A stretch of DNA of 44,651 bases, taken from Methanobacteriota archaeon (lineage in GTDB: Archaea; Thermoplasmatota; E2; DHVEG-1). The stretch lies in the NCBI GenBank assembly GCA_903877165.1, contig CAIRCU010000042.1, forward strand, positions 1-44,651. The letters are read 5' to 3'. The position numbers and the translations under genes are program-made. Below the pieces are notes generated by a model that saw only the letters and a program-made list of their open reading frames with translations, ran no database searches and was not told the origin of the DNA. This document shows positions 30,698 through 39,548 of the stretch, in pieces; within the stretch, counting starts at the first letter, position 1, and the number at the start of each line of letters is the position of its first letter.

Positions 30698-32164
30698 TCA
30701 GGTTTGCTGCCGAGGCGGCTGCTGGTTGGCAGCCATCATGACCGCCTGGACTGCGGCCATAGCGGCAGCCGTTTTCGGCGTCTGCGAGGGGACTTTGGTC
30801 TCCTGGACCGTCTTGGTGACCTGTTCAAGGATATTGTATTTCGGGATGAAGCTGGTGTTATAGTCCCCCGCTCGCCATGCGGGATGGTCCATGACCACCT
30901 GATGGAACGGGATGTTGTGACGCACGCCGCCGATCTGGAACTCCCAGAGCGCCCGCTTCATCCGGTTGATGGCACGGGGACGGTCCTCAGCCCAGACGAT
31001 GAGCTTCGCGATCATAGAGTCGTAGAACGGCGGGATCGTGAAGCCTTGGTAGACTCCGGAGTCGATCCGGATGCCAGGCCCGCTGGGCTCCGCGTACCGG
31101 AAGATCTTCCCCGGCGCCGGGCAGAAGTTGTTCAAGGGGTCTTCGGCGTTGATCCGGCATTCGATCGCATGGCCGCGGGACCGGATGTCCTGCTGCTCGT
31201 ACTCCAGCTCCAGGCCTGAGGCGACCCGCAGCTGCTCCCTGGCGAGGTCTATACCGAGGATCTGCTCGGTGATCGGATGCTCGACCTGCAGCCGGGTGTT
31301 CATCTCAAGGAAGAAGTACTCGCCGTTTCTGAACATGAACTCACAAGTGCCAGCGTTATAGTACCCAGCGGTCTTCGCCGCGAGCACCGCCTGCGCACCG
31401 ATCTCCTTACGTAGCTCCGGGGTGAGGGCGCAGGAGGGCGTCTCTTCGATGAGCTTCTGGTGACGCCGTTGCACGCTGCATTCACGCTCGCAACAATGGA
31501 TGACATGGCCTTTCTTGTCACCAATAACCTGGAACTCGATATGCCGGGGGTTCTCGATGAACTTCTCGATGAACACCGAGTCGTCGCCGAACGAGTTCTT
31601 CGCTAGCGTCCGCACGGTCGTCAGAGCCTTTTCCATCTGCTGCTCGTCGTCGACCTGCACGATCCCGATGCCACCGCCCCCTGCAGAGGCCTTCAGCATA
31701 ACCGGATAGCCGACCTCATGGGCGATGTCCTTGGCGCGCTCATGGTCCGCGATCGCCTCGGTCACCCCGGGGACGACATGGACGCCGGCCTTGATCATGG
31801 ATTTCTTCGAATCGATCTTGGAGCCCATGAGCTCCATGGCGTGAACCGGCGGGCCGATGAACTCGATGCCGTTCTTCTTGCAGAGTGCTGCGAACTCGTG
31901 GTTCTCCGCGAGGAACCCGTACCCTGGGTGGATGCCGTCCGCGCCGCACTTCAGTGCGACGTCGATGATCTTCTGCTTCTGTAGGTAGCTTTGACTCGCG
32001 GGGCCTGGGCCGATGTTGTATTTCTCGTCCGCGTACTTGACGAAGAGCGCCTGCGCATCCGCATCGGAGAACACAGCAACGGTGGGAATCCCGAACTCCC
32101 GGCATGCGCGCATGATGCGAATCGCGATTTCCCCGCGGTTCGCGATGAGGACTTTATTGAGCAT
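30698..32164 (-). CDS. pycA: Pyruvate carboxylase subunit A (biotin carboxylase)
   Basis: Start at ATG 32164 (488 aa, MLNKVLIANRGEIAIRIMRA); an in-frame ATG three codons earlier is possible, and GGGATGATAGG lies in front. All biotin-carboxylase landmarks are present: ANRGEIA at the N-terminus, the ATP-grasp glycine loop ASAGGGGIGIV, CERECSVQRRHQKLIEE, EMNTRLQVEHPITE and the C-terminal RMKRALWEF. The enzyme carboxylates biotin on PycB using bicarbonate and ATP. The length, and the separate B subunit with the biotin domain, match the archaeal two-subunit form of pyruvate carboxylase. The tail after about residue 455 (TKTVQETKVPSQTPKTAAAM) is low-complexity. It lies 17 bases downstream of pycB. 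Confidence 0.93.
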   Translation of the reverse strand: MLNKVLIANRGEIAIRIMRACREFGIPTVAVFSDADAQALFVKYADEKYNIGPGPASQSYLQKQKIIDVALKCGADGIHPGYGFLAENHEFAALCKKNGIEFIGPPVHAMELMGSKIDSKKSMIKAGVHVVPGVTEAIADHERAKDIAHEVGYPVMLKASAGGGGIGIVQVDDEQQMEKALTTVRTLAKNSFGDDSVFIEKFIENPRHIEFQVIGDKKGHVIHCCERECSVQRRHQKLIEETPSCALTPELRKEIGAQAVLAAKTAGYYNAGTCEFMFRNGEYFFLEMNTRLQVEHPITEQILGIDLAREQLRVASGLELEYEQQDIRSRGHAIECRINAEDPLNNFCPAPGKIFRYAEPSGPGIRIDSGVYQGFTIPPFYDSMIAKLIVWAEDRPRAINRMKRALWEFQIGGVRHNIPFHQVVMDHPAWRAGDYNTSFIPKYNILEQVTKTVQETKVPSQTPKTAAAMAAVQAVMMAANQQPPRQQT

Positions 32165-32181
32165 TCCTATCATCCCATTGA

Positions 32182-34002
32182 TTAGAGGATTTGTATGAGG
32201 AGGTCCCCGGTGGACACCGAGCCGCCCTCCTTGATGAAGATGTCTTTGACTTCGCCGTCGCGCTCGGATTTTATTTCCTGTTCCATCTTCATGGCCTCGA
32301 TGGTGGCGATGACGTCTCCCTTCTTGATTTTGTCGCCTTTCTTCACCTTGACTTTCAGGATGGTCCCCTGGAGGTTTGATTTCACGCCGCCCTCCACGTC
32401 CTTTGGCTTCTGCGCGGCCGCAGTCCCAGCGCCAGCGACCATGAAGCCACCGGACGGGACGACCTTGACTTCGAATGGCTCGCCGTTGACCTCGACTTGG
32501 AACTCGGTGGGAATCTGCGCGGGCCCGGAGCGCTGCTCCGGAGGCAAGGTCTCCAACCAGAGCTGCTTGACTTCGGGGAACGACTGCTTAACCATACCAC
32601 GAGTAAGAATGTGATCCAAAGGCAGCGGGAGCTGCTCTGAGGTGAACTCGGGGATCGTCTGACCGCGCAGGAACTTCAACGCGACCTGCGGGTAGAGGAT
32701 GTACGTCATGACGTCCTCCTCTTTTTTGATGAGTGCGCCGCCGTCGATCTCCTGCAGCTCTTTCTTTTTCTTGTCCCAGAGCGGTTCAAGTAAGTCAGAG
32801 GGCCGTTTGTCGATGACTTCGTCCTTCCATTTCGCCCCAAGGACCAGCTTCATGACCTCTGGTTTAATTGGGGCTGGAGGCTGGCCGTACATCCCACGGC
32901 AATAATCCTTGGTCTCTTTGGTGATGACTTTGTATCGGCCATGCAGTACGTTCATGACGGCTTGTACGCCGACGACCTGGCTGGTAGGGGTGACGAGCGG
33001 TGGGTACCCTAGTTCATCGCGGACCCTCGCGGTCTCCGCTAGGATTTCGCGGTACTTGTCGCGTGCGCCCTGCTCTTCGAGCTGGAAGATGAGGTTGGAG
33101 AGCATCCCGCCAGGGACCTGGTGCAGCGTCACGGACGGGTCGACCTTCAACGCATCGAAGCGGTGCAGATGGCGGTACTTCTCCCAGACTTTGAGGAAGT
33201 ACGCCCTACATTCGATAAGTAACTCTAAATCGTAGTGGGTGTCCCATTCGGTGTCCTTGAAGGCAGCGACGACGCTTTCGGTCGCCGGGGCGGCAGTCCC
33301 CCCGGAAATCGGGGAGATCGATGTATCCAGGATGTCGACGCCGGCGTCGGCCGCACGCTGGTACGCCATCCCAGTCATGCCGCTGGTGTAATGCGAGTGC
33401 AGGTCCATGGGAAGCTTAATGCCGGAGTCCTTGCAGCCCTTGATGATGTCATAGGCCCGTTTCGGGGAGATCATCCCGGCCATGTCCTTGATGCAGAGTG
33501 AGTCCGCGCCCATCTTCACCAGCGTATGGAACTTGTCGACGAAGTAGTCCACGGTGTGCACCGGGGAGATGGTGTAGCTGAGGCAGGCTTGGACGTGCCC
33601 GCCGTTCTCCTTTGCCGCCTCCATCGGCACCTTCATATTGCGCAGGTCGTTGAGGGCGTCGAAAATCCGGAAGTAGTCGCAGCCGTTCCTCTTCGCGAAA
33701 TAAATGAACTTCTTGACGGTGTCATCCGGGAAGTTCCAGTACGCGACGATGTTCATCGCCCGCTCCAGCATCTGCAGCGGCGTGTTCGGCATCGCCTTCT
33801 TCAACGCACGGAGCCGGTCCCAGGGATCTTGGTTGAGGTACCGGATGCAGACGTCGTAGGTGGCGCCACCCCAGACCTCGAGGGAGAAAAAACCGACCGC
33901 ATCGAGCTTCTCGGCAATCGGCAGCATCTCTTCGGTTCGCATGCGGGTCGCAAGCAGTGACTGGTGGCCATCACGTAGGACCATTTCATGGAGTTGTACC
34001 AT
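32182..34002 (-). CDS. pycB: Pyruvate carboxylase subunit B (carboxyltransferase plus biotin carrier)
   Basis: Start at ATG 34002 (606 aa, MVQLHEMVLRDGHQSLLATR), with GGAGG ten bases before it; the 12 extra codons of the longer frame are not supported. The carboxyltransferase TIM barrel shows LRDGHQS, the carbamylated-lysine motif CIKDMAGM and DLHSHYTSG, which bind the metal. A conserved helical domain with SQVVGVQAVMNVL follows. The C-terminal carrier domain has IEAMKMEQEI, with the biotinylated K572 35 residues from the end. It transfers the carboxyl group from biotin to pyruvate, giving oxaloacetate for anaplerosis and gluconeogenesis. Oxaloacetate decarboxylase alpha subunits look similar, but pairing with pycA and the lack of beta/gamma genes favour pyruvate carboxylase. 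First gene of the operon with pycA and birA. Confidence 0.93.
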   Translation of the reverse strand: MVQLHEMVLRDGHQSLLATRMRTEEMLPIAEKLDAVGFFSLEVWGGATYDVCIRYLNQDPWDRLRALKKAMPNTPLQMLERAMNIVAYWNFPDDTVKKFIYFAKRNGCDYFRIFDALNDLRNMKVPMEAAKENGGHVQACLSYTISPVHTVDYFVDKFHTLVKMGADSLCIKDMAGMISPKRAYDIIKGCKDSGIKLPMDLHSHYTSGMTGMAYQRAADAGVDILDTSISPISGGTAAPATESVVAAFKDTEWDTHYDLELLIECRAYFLKVWEKYRHLHRFDALKVDPSVTLHQVPGGMLSNLIFQLEEQGARDKYREILAETARVRDELGYPPLVTPTSQVVGVQAVMNVLHGRYKVITKETKDYCRGMYGQPPAPIKPEVMKLVLGAKWKDEVIDKRPSDLLEPLWDKKKKELQEIDGGALIKKEEDVMTYILYPQVALKFLRGQTIPEFTSEQLPLPLDHILTRGMVKQSFPEVKQLWLETLPPEQRSGPAQIPTEFQVEVNGEPFEVKVVPSGGFMVAGAGTAAAQKPKDVEGGVKSNLQGTILKVKVKKGDKIKKGDVIATIEAMKMEQEIKSERDGEVKDIFIKEGGSVSTGDLLIQIL

Positions 34003-34409
34003 AGGAAATATGCCTCCGCACATACCCCCGGTCATCACCGGCCTCTCTGGTGGGATGAGGGGAGATTGATTCTGAGACAGTGGAATGGTATTGGATGATG
34101 CTACTTAAATATTAAGGATATATCGAGGATTATATACCTCTCAGGATAAGGCAGGGTCCAGGCAATAAAAAATTGCAGGATTCAACGCGATTTTAAATAA
34201 CAATAAGGTGAGCTTGATTCATAATTCCTTGTAAAAGATTGATGGATAATACTTCCTCTGAAAAAGAAGAATGGATAAACAGATGAGGCAATAGATCCTA
34301 TAGAAGGGATAGAAAACCATTCAGGTTTCCAGGCCGTACACGGATTATCTCTGGCTGGGGAGTGTTAGACTACCAAATAGGTTCCTCAACCTCTTGGAAA
34401 AGAAAGAAA
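34003..34409. other. Intergenic region upstream of pycB, no gene
   Basis: The minus strand has the TATA-like AATATTTAAGTAG at about 34105-34117, giving pycB a leader of about 75-80 bases. The plus strand holds TTGATTCATAATTCC (34214-34228), found in near-identical form at 38217-38231. The rest is AT-rich and has no convincing reading frame or RNA. Confidence 0.45.
34214..34228 (+). repeat. Dispersed 15-base repeat, left copy
   Basis: TTGATTCATAATTCC differs by one base from 38217-38231 (same strand), and its 13-base core is exact on the minus strand of 38245-38257. The copies bracket the AT-rich three-gene operon. Confidence 0.5.
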
Positions 34410-35081
34410 CTATTCAGGAGAAGTGATGATAGTTAAACAGTAACCCTGATACAAAACGAATGCTATTCCTCCAACGATTAAGAAAAACACGCTTACAATA
34501 TCAGGAAAGTTAGGAAATAATGAAATTAATTCGAAATACAGTTCAACGGCAACAGCAATGCATAGAAGAATTGCACATATCACGGGAAAATGCCAAGTAA
34601 AATTGGTGAGTCCACAGTTACATGACAGTTGAGACAACTGCGTTGCCTCTCCCTTGAGTCTTGAATCCTTTTCGACAATAGCAGATATCTCCTTTTGTAA
34701 TACAGGAATACATCCATGATATTGCTTACCTAGGGACTGCACCTGTGATTTGGTCATGGTCTTTGAAAGCAATGAACCAATACGATAGGCAACCTCCAAC
34801 TGCCTCTTGGTTAAAACAGGGGCATTGATTGGTAATGTCTTCATACCAGGATTGAAGAATCCTGGGTTCAGTTGAGAGGTAAGAATGGCTCTCTGAATGT
34901 CTTTGTCGTTGGCAAGGTCGCAGATAGTTTGGAAGAGTAAATCCTTCTGATTCAACCGTTCTTTGATGAGGTTCTGCTGTGAGGCTTGGACTGTCTGATA
35001 TCCAACCACATTCGTCTGCGAACCAAGAATGAGAAGACCAACAGCCAAGAGACTGAATCCTGCCACGACCAACTTCTTCAT
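34410..35081 (-). CDS. Unknown membrane protein of the beta-helix operon
   Basis: A 223-aa protein with an N-terminal signal or anchor (VVAGFSLLAVGLLILG), a soluble helical middle of about 120 residues (LFQTICDLANDKDIQRAILT, TKRQLEVAYRIGSLLSKTM), a CNCG motif, then two hydrophobic helices (FPVICAILLCIAVAVE and VSVFFLIVGGIAFVLY). The middle domain would lie outside the membrane if the first segment is a cleaved signal. Its ATG overlaps the stop of the upstream beta-helix gene by four bases (ATGA), so translation is coupled. The combination of this protein with secreted beta-helix proteins suggests it anchors or handles them, but I know no family name and no function. AT-rich codon use, as in its two operon partners. 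Confidence 0.7.
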   Translation of the reverse strand: MKKLVVAGFSLLAVGLLILGSQTNVVGYQTVQASQQNLIKERLNQKDLLFQTICDLANDKDIQRAILTSQLNPGFFNPGMKTLPINAPVLTKRQLEVAYRIGSLLSKTMTKSQVQSLGKQYHGCIPVLQKEISAIVEKDSRLKGEATQLSQLSCNCGLTNFTWHFPVICAILLCIAVAVELYFELISLFPNFPDIVSVFFLIVGGIAFVLYQGYCLTIITSPE

Positions 35082-36973
35082 TGCCTTCCGCCCCCTGGAA
35101 TATTAAAAGGCAATAATGCAGGATGCCAATCGAATCGAATTAAAGGAAGACTTGGCAAATCCGTAAAAATCGGGTATGGTAAAAAAAATGGTCGACCCCA
35201 ATAATTATGGAACCAATGATTGTTCTTCCCTTTTTCAAACCCAAAATGCCAATTATTAAGATTATTCTCTTTAACTTGGCAATTCTTACAATCGATAAGG
35301 GCCAAACCGATAGTTGAATCACTTATATCATTTCCAAAAAAAGTAATCTTGTTGCAATCCCATAATATAATAGGTTGATAATCAGGTGTAAATTGATTAT
35401 AAAATATTTTACTATTACTGACATTTGAAATACAAATTGCTATATTATTAAGATTTGCAACTAAATTATAGGACATCGATAGATTATTTGAATTATAAAC
35501 CTCCATGCCATAATTTCCCTTACTCATAGTAATCTGATTGTTATAAAGGGTTGTGTCAGGAGAACCATCAACATAAATATCAGCCTCGTTATCATATTCC
35601 CCGATACAGTTAGCAATCTTTGTTCTCTGACAATGCCATATTGAAATTCCATAATCACTATCACCAAAGCTCACATTTTGAATTGAAACATCCTTTGAAT
35701 AATAAGAGTATATACTTGCATTGTTATTTGCATAAGCACTACAATTAAGGATAGTACAATGGCTGGTATTCCAGAGTTCACATCCAACAATCGTATGTGA
35801 AAGCTTTAGATTTCGTAGAGTAATGTTCCTACAATTGATAATTACCGCTTGTCCAATATTTTCCTCGAAGATCTCATTACTTTTCGTTTCTAAATATAGC
35901 AGCCTTTTTCCATTCACCGTATTATTTTGAATGATATTTTCTGAACTATTGGTCACACAGATTCCGTCATTAATGAAGGTATTGTTTTTCATGGTAAAAT
36001 GGTCACAATTTTGTTCGATAATTCCATTAACAGTGGTGCCTTCAAAAGTATTATTTTCAATGTCATAGAAATGACATGAGTCGGAGGGAAAGTCCGCCCA
36101 GAAGCTGGCATGGAAGTAATTATGTTCGACAGTGTTATGTGAAGACTGTCTCAGCGAGATTATGCCATAGTCTGAACAGAAATTATTGTTAAAGATATGG
36201 CTGTTGTTCGTGGTTCCAAGAAAAACACAAGACCAAGATTCTGAATTCATGGTATTGTTGAACACTTTGATGTTTTCAGAATTTTCAATATAAACTCCCC
36301 AATCGTCTTGGTCCCAAAGGTACCCTAAGGCATTGTCATGAATAAAGTCATTGGTTGAATTTATTAGTCGAATACCCACATGGAGATTCCTTATTTGGTT
36401 ATATGAAATATTTGAATTATTTGAATATTCAAGCCAGATACCGCTACTAGCGTAATTTCCGAAGAGATTGAATCCGCTTATTGTGACGAAGTCTGATGTG
36501 ACGGTAAAAATATTATTTGAGCCTATCTGACTTATGTAAGCACCCAGATAGTGTTCAGATTGAATTGTTAAAGATTTATCGACGGTGACTGCTTCGCTGT
36601 ACGAGCCATTTCGTACAATGATTTCGTCTCCGGGATTTGCATTTTTTACTGCTAAAGCAATTGTCGGGTAATCGTCAGGAACATAGATGATAAAACGATT
36701 ATCATCCAGGCTTTTGGGAAAATATTCCTTGAATTTTTCTTTGTAATTTATCCATGTATTATTGTCAGCATTATTCTTTTCAACCTTATGATTATTCAGA
36801 TGTATTTTTTCATTCCAATGACTGTCCTGGGTCCAATTCAATCGAGAAAGAGGATTTGAGGAAAAGTTAGTAGAAACGTTCATGGTATCTAATGGAGAAT
36901 TGGAATTGGCAATAACACAAATTCCTGAATCAAGAAAAAGAACGATGATTCCAAGAACTATCAACTTCTTCAT
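35078..36973 (-). CDS. Secreted right-handed parallel beta-helix (NosD/PbH1-like) protein, 631 aa
   Basis: The signal peptide (LIVLGIIVLFLDSGICVIA) is followed by about 70 polar residues and then a long right-handed parallel beta-helix (about residues 95-580), with repeated N..I..N rungs such as SNISYNQIRNL, IKVFNNTMNSES and NLSMSYNLVANL. It opens with the usual cap IVRNGSYSEAVTVDKSLTI. The end NYWGRPFFLPYPIF...FDWHPALLPFNI matches the C-terminal block of the neighbouring paralogue 36970-38157 and of NosD-like archaeal proteins I know. Such proteins bind or cleave polysaccharides, or are structural; no catalytic residues can be assigned. It has ATGA overlaps at both ends (36970-36973 and 35078-35081). 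High Asn/Ile/Lys content reflects the AT-rich block. Confidence 0.82.
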   Translation of the reverse strand: MKKLIVLGIIVLFLDSGICVIANSNSPLDTMNVSTNFSSNPLSRLNWTQDSHWNEKIHLNNHKVEKNNADNNTWINYKEKFKEYFPKSLDDNRFIIYVPDDYPTIALAVKNANPGDEIIVRNGSYSEAVTVDKSLTIQSEHYLGAYISQIGSNNIFTVTSDFVTISGFNLFGNYASSGIWLEYSNNSNISYNQIRNLHVGIRLINSTNDFIHDNALGYLWDQDDWGVYIENSENIKVFNNTMNSESWSCVFLGTTNNSHIFNNNFCSDYGIISLRQSSHNTVEHNYFHASFWADFPSDSCHFYDIENNTFEGTTVNGIIEQNCDHFTMKNNTFINDGICVTNSSENIIQNNTVNGKRLLYLETKSNEIFEENIGQAVIINCRNITLRNLKLSHTIVGCELWNTSHCTILNCSAYANNNASIYSYYSKDVSIQNVSFGDSDYGISIWHCQRTKIANCIGEYDNEADIYVDGSPDTTLYNNQITMSKGNYGMEVYNSNNLSMSYNLVANLNNIAICISNVSNSKIFYNQFTPDYQPIILWDCNKITFFGNDISDSTIGLALIDCKNCQVKENNLNNWHFGFEKGKNNHWFHNYWGRPFFLPYPIFTDLPSLPLIRFDWHPALLPFNIPGGGRQ

Positions 36974-38157
36974 GAGGCTCCTCCAGGGATATCATAGGGA
37001 AGTAAGGCGGGATGCCAATCGAATTCAAAGAAACCAGGGTGTTTCTGATAAATATTCTTGACACCTAAAATTGGTACAGGTAAAATTCTTGGACGACCCC
37101 AGTAATTTCGATTCCAGAATGTAGTACCACAATCTTGGTTGAACCTTGCATTCACCGTGTTTTTCTTGAAAATGTTCTTGATAATTCTTGTATTTTGTGA
37201 ACCATTAAGAAAGACTCCGAAATTGCAATGATTTATAGAATTTCCGTTGATTGAATCGTTAAAGGATTTTGTAGTGTGTATCCCTGAATTTGGTATTGAC
37301 ATCGATGTCGGATTGTCTATAGAATTGAAGGCAATTGTATTATCAGCACTGTCCTGGATACAAACTGCATTTGAAAGGTTGAAAAAAGTATTATTGATTA
37401 TAGAAAGATTAGATGAATAATCAGGGTCATCACCAAAGTTTATTCCAAATCCTTTTCCATCTCCTGTTATAATATTATTGGATAAGTGACTATGTCTCCC
37501 TTCATAGATAGTAATTCCTGTACTATTGTTAAGGACAATATGGTTGTCACTTATCAGACTTGCATCCCACCATAACAATTGCATACAAGTTCCGTTAGTG
37601 ATGAAGAAGGAATTGTTCGATATTTTGGAGTCATCATTAATTCCAAGAAAGATGCCAGTTGAATTATTTGCGTAGATATTATTTCCTGATATATCGGTGT
37701 TTGGTGCATTCCAACAATAATGACAATGAATAACCGAGGAGAACAAGTACTCCTCAGGGTCGCCTTCAAAACATAATGTAAAACCTGAGACCTGAATGCT
37801 TTGATTGACAAGCGTAATCAAGTTGTCTAAATCTTGTCCATGAGAATAATGAGATGTAATAAAGGTTGAATCCTTCGATTCACCAATCAGTTTTAACGGA
37901 TGTTCGATTTTAATCAATTCATTGTAGTGTCCACTATAAACGAACACCGTATCAAAAGGATTAGAGGCATTGATAGCATCCTGAATCTTGCTATAGTTCC
38001 CCGGTCCTGAACCACCGACATACAACCAATTGCCACCCGATGTAGGGATGGGCTGTTTCTCTGGTGTTTGTGCAATGATAGGAACGATATTTGTTCCAAT
38101 AAATATAAGGATAATTCCAACAGCAAAGCATTTTCCAACGAAAGGATATTTTCCCAT
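36970..38157 (-). CDS. Secreted right-handed parallel beta-helix protein, 395 aa, first gene of the operon
   Basis: Signal peptide CFAVGIILIFIGTNIVPIIA, then the mature start with NWLYVGGSGPGNYSKIQDAI, the typical opening of archaeal NosD-like beta-helices. Rungs follow (DTVFVYSGHYNELIKIEHPL, NISGNNIYANNSTGIFLGIN-like repeats), and the C-terminal block is NYWGRPRILPVPIL...FDWHPALLPYDI. It is shorter than its downstream paralogue but shares cap and tail, so the two probably pack or act together. GGGGAAGG before the ATG and TATATATTTAAAA upstream form a strong promoter and ribosome site. The operon is AT-rich compared with everything outside about 34140-38360, which suggests acquisition by transfer or a different selective history. 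Confidence 0.82.
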   Translation of the reverse strand: MGKYPFVGKCFAVGIILIFIGTNIVPIIAQTPEKQPIPTSGGNWLYVGGSGPGNYSKIQDAINASNPFDTVFVYSGHYNELIKIEHPLKLIGESKDSTFITSHYSHGQDLDNLITLVNQSIQVSGFTLCFEGDPEEYLFSSVIHCHYCWNAPNTDISGNNIYANNSTGIFLGINDDSKISNNSFFITNGTCMQLLWWDASLISDNHIVLNNSTGITIYEGRHSHLSNNIITGDGKGFGINFGDDPDYSSNLSIINNTFFNLSNAVCIQDSADNTIAFNSIDNPTSMSIPNSGIHTTKSFNDSINGNSINHCNFGVFLNGSQNTRIIKNIFKKNTVNARFNQDCGTTFWNRNYWGRPRILPVPILGVKNIYQKHPGFFEFDWHPALLPYDIPGGAS

Positions 38158-38191
38158 GTTTTTCCTTCCCCGATATGTAACTAAAGAACCC

Positions 38192-38204
38192 TTATATATT
38201 TAAA
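38192..38204 (-). promoter_or_regulatory. TATA box of the beta-helix operon
   Basis: The minus strand reads TTTTAAATATATAAG about 35-47 bases upstream of the ATG at 38157, followed by GGGGAAGG near the start codon. Confidence 0.6.
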
Positions 38205-38216
38205 ACTTTGTTGGGT

Positions 38217-38257
38217 TTGATACATAATTCCCTACAGGAGAAACGAATTATGAATCA
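38217..38257. repeat. Inverted repeat upstream of the beta-helix promoter
   Basis: TGATACATAATTC (38219-38231 region) and GAATTATGAATCA (38245-38257) pair at 12 of 13 positions around a loop of about 14 bases. It lies directly upstream of the TATA box, as expected for an activator site. A further copy of one arm is at 34214-34228. Confidence 0.5.
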
Positions 38258-38369
38258 GGCCTTACAACGGTCCATTAAAGAATGCTAGGGAAAATAATGG
38301 GAAGAGGATCAGGTAAGATAGCCTGATTAAGGTTAGATACTGGTGAATTGCCCGACTGAAGGGTTTTTC

Positions 38370-39080
38370 TTAGGTGACGTTGAACTCGCTGTCGGGGATG
38401 GTCTCAAAGGAGTAGTTGCTGAAGAGGAAGCTTAGACTCATTTTAATGTCCGTGTTGAACGTCAAGATGGCCTTTAACGGAACGCCCATGTCGTTCCAGA
38501 TCCAGACACTGATGATGATACTTTGGTTGTTCAGCATGCCGATGGTGAGGTTGATTAGGGTCGTCTGTTTGCCATCAATGGTCTGTGTAGGAAAGTTCGT
38601 GACGGTCTGGTTGTTCAAGAGGTCCTTGATCATAGCGGGATCAATATATTTCAGCGCGGTGACGTACGAGGGAATGCCTGAGGTCAGATTCCATTTTTTC
38701 GTAAGAGCATTATAGACATAGGTCCCTTCGGGTCGCTGAATGATTTGGACTGTGGCTGGAATGCCTACGACGGTCACCGTGATTTGTTCTTTAAGGTACG
38801 GTTTCTTGTCCCAGACTTTGATTTTCAGCAGCTGGGTCATAAGCGAGGTCATGTTCGAGGATCCGTTGATTCCATTCATGGTCAATGTCCCATTGATGTC
38901 ATAATACATAGAAGTGATATTCTCGGCTTTGCCAAGCATGGTGAGGACCGAGGCTTTCGTTGGAGGGACTTGGCTTTGGTTGCTTTGCTGTGTGCAGCCG
39001 GTTAGTGTCAACAGCAATATAATAGACACGAAGCAGCTGAGGAGGACTCTGTTATGTTTCATCTTCTCTCGACTCGTCAT
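38370..39080 (-). CDS. Lipoprotein with LolA/LppX-like soluble domain
   Basis: A 236-aa protein (230 aa if the second Met, 39062, is used) with a clear lipobox, SIILLLTLTGCTQQ, then a Ser/Gln/Pro linker. The remaining 190 residues alternate strands of the LolA/LppX half-barrel type: ENITSMYYDINGTLTMNGIN, LKIKVWDKKPYLKEQITVT, IIQRPEGTYVYNALTKKW, TQTIDGKQTTLINLTI and GVPLKAILTFN. In bacteria such domains carry lipid; archaeal relatives are uncharacterised, so lipid binding is only suggested by fold. The protein would be lipid-anchored on the outer face of the membrane. It is a single gene between intergenic regions of 212 and 468 bases. Confidence 0.72.
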   Translation of the reverse strand: MTSREKMKHNRVLLSCFVSIILLLTLTGCTQQSNQSQVPPTKASVLTMLGKAENITSMYYDINGTLTMNGINGSSNMTSLMTQLLKIKVWDKKPYLKEQITVTVVGIPATVQIIQRPEGTYVYNALTKKWNLTSGIPSYVTALKYIDPAMIKDLLNNQTVTNFPTQTIDGKQTTLINLTIGMLNNQSIIISVWIWNDMGVPLKAILTFNTDIKMSLSFLFSNYSFETIPDSEFNVT

Positions 39081-39548
39081 TCCTATGGTGTCATAATAAT
39101 CTATCTCAACGAACTATCGGCATCTGCCGAAAACCCCTCTCGTTCTTTCCTCCTTAAAGCAACAGATGACGCGTTAGCCTTTGGTCGGGAATTTCACCAC
39201 CATCAGCATAGACTAAGATTTACTGTTTAATTCCAAGCTCCTTGGTAAAGGAATTCGTTGTGGAAATTGTCATCCGATCCCTCCTCGATCGAGAAATCTA
39301 ATACTCGAGGGGGTCAAGAAATCTTTCCTGCAAACCATAAGCTTTCGATCTTGAAATGAGCACCGATCAGAATAAGAATCTGCTTTGATACTATAAGAAG
39401 AAGAAAAGGCTATAATCCTCGGTATTTCTAGGATTCTACTTAAGAATATCGGGGTTCCCCTCTGATGAATTTTTTTTAAGTTGAACCTGAGGAGGAGGGA
39501 AACTATTAATACTGTATGTAGAATTAACCGGAAAAACCGGGTGTTCGC
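39081..39548. other. Intergenic region, no gene; nested inverted repeats
   Basis: This AT-rich stretch has no supported frame. AATTCC (39229-39234) pairs with GGAATT (39250-39255), and inside it CCAAG (39233-39237) pairs with CTTGG (39241-39245), which makes two alternative hairpins. CTATTAATACTG near 39501-39512 is a candidate promoter element for the S16 protease gene. Confidence 0.4.
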
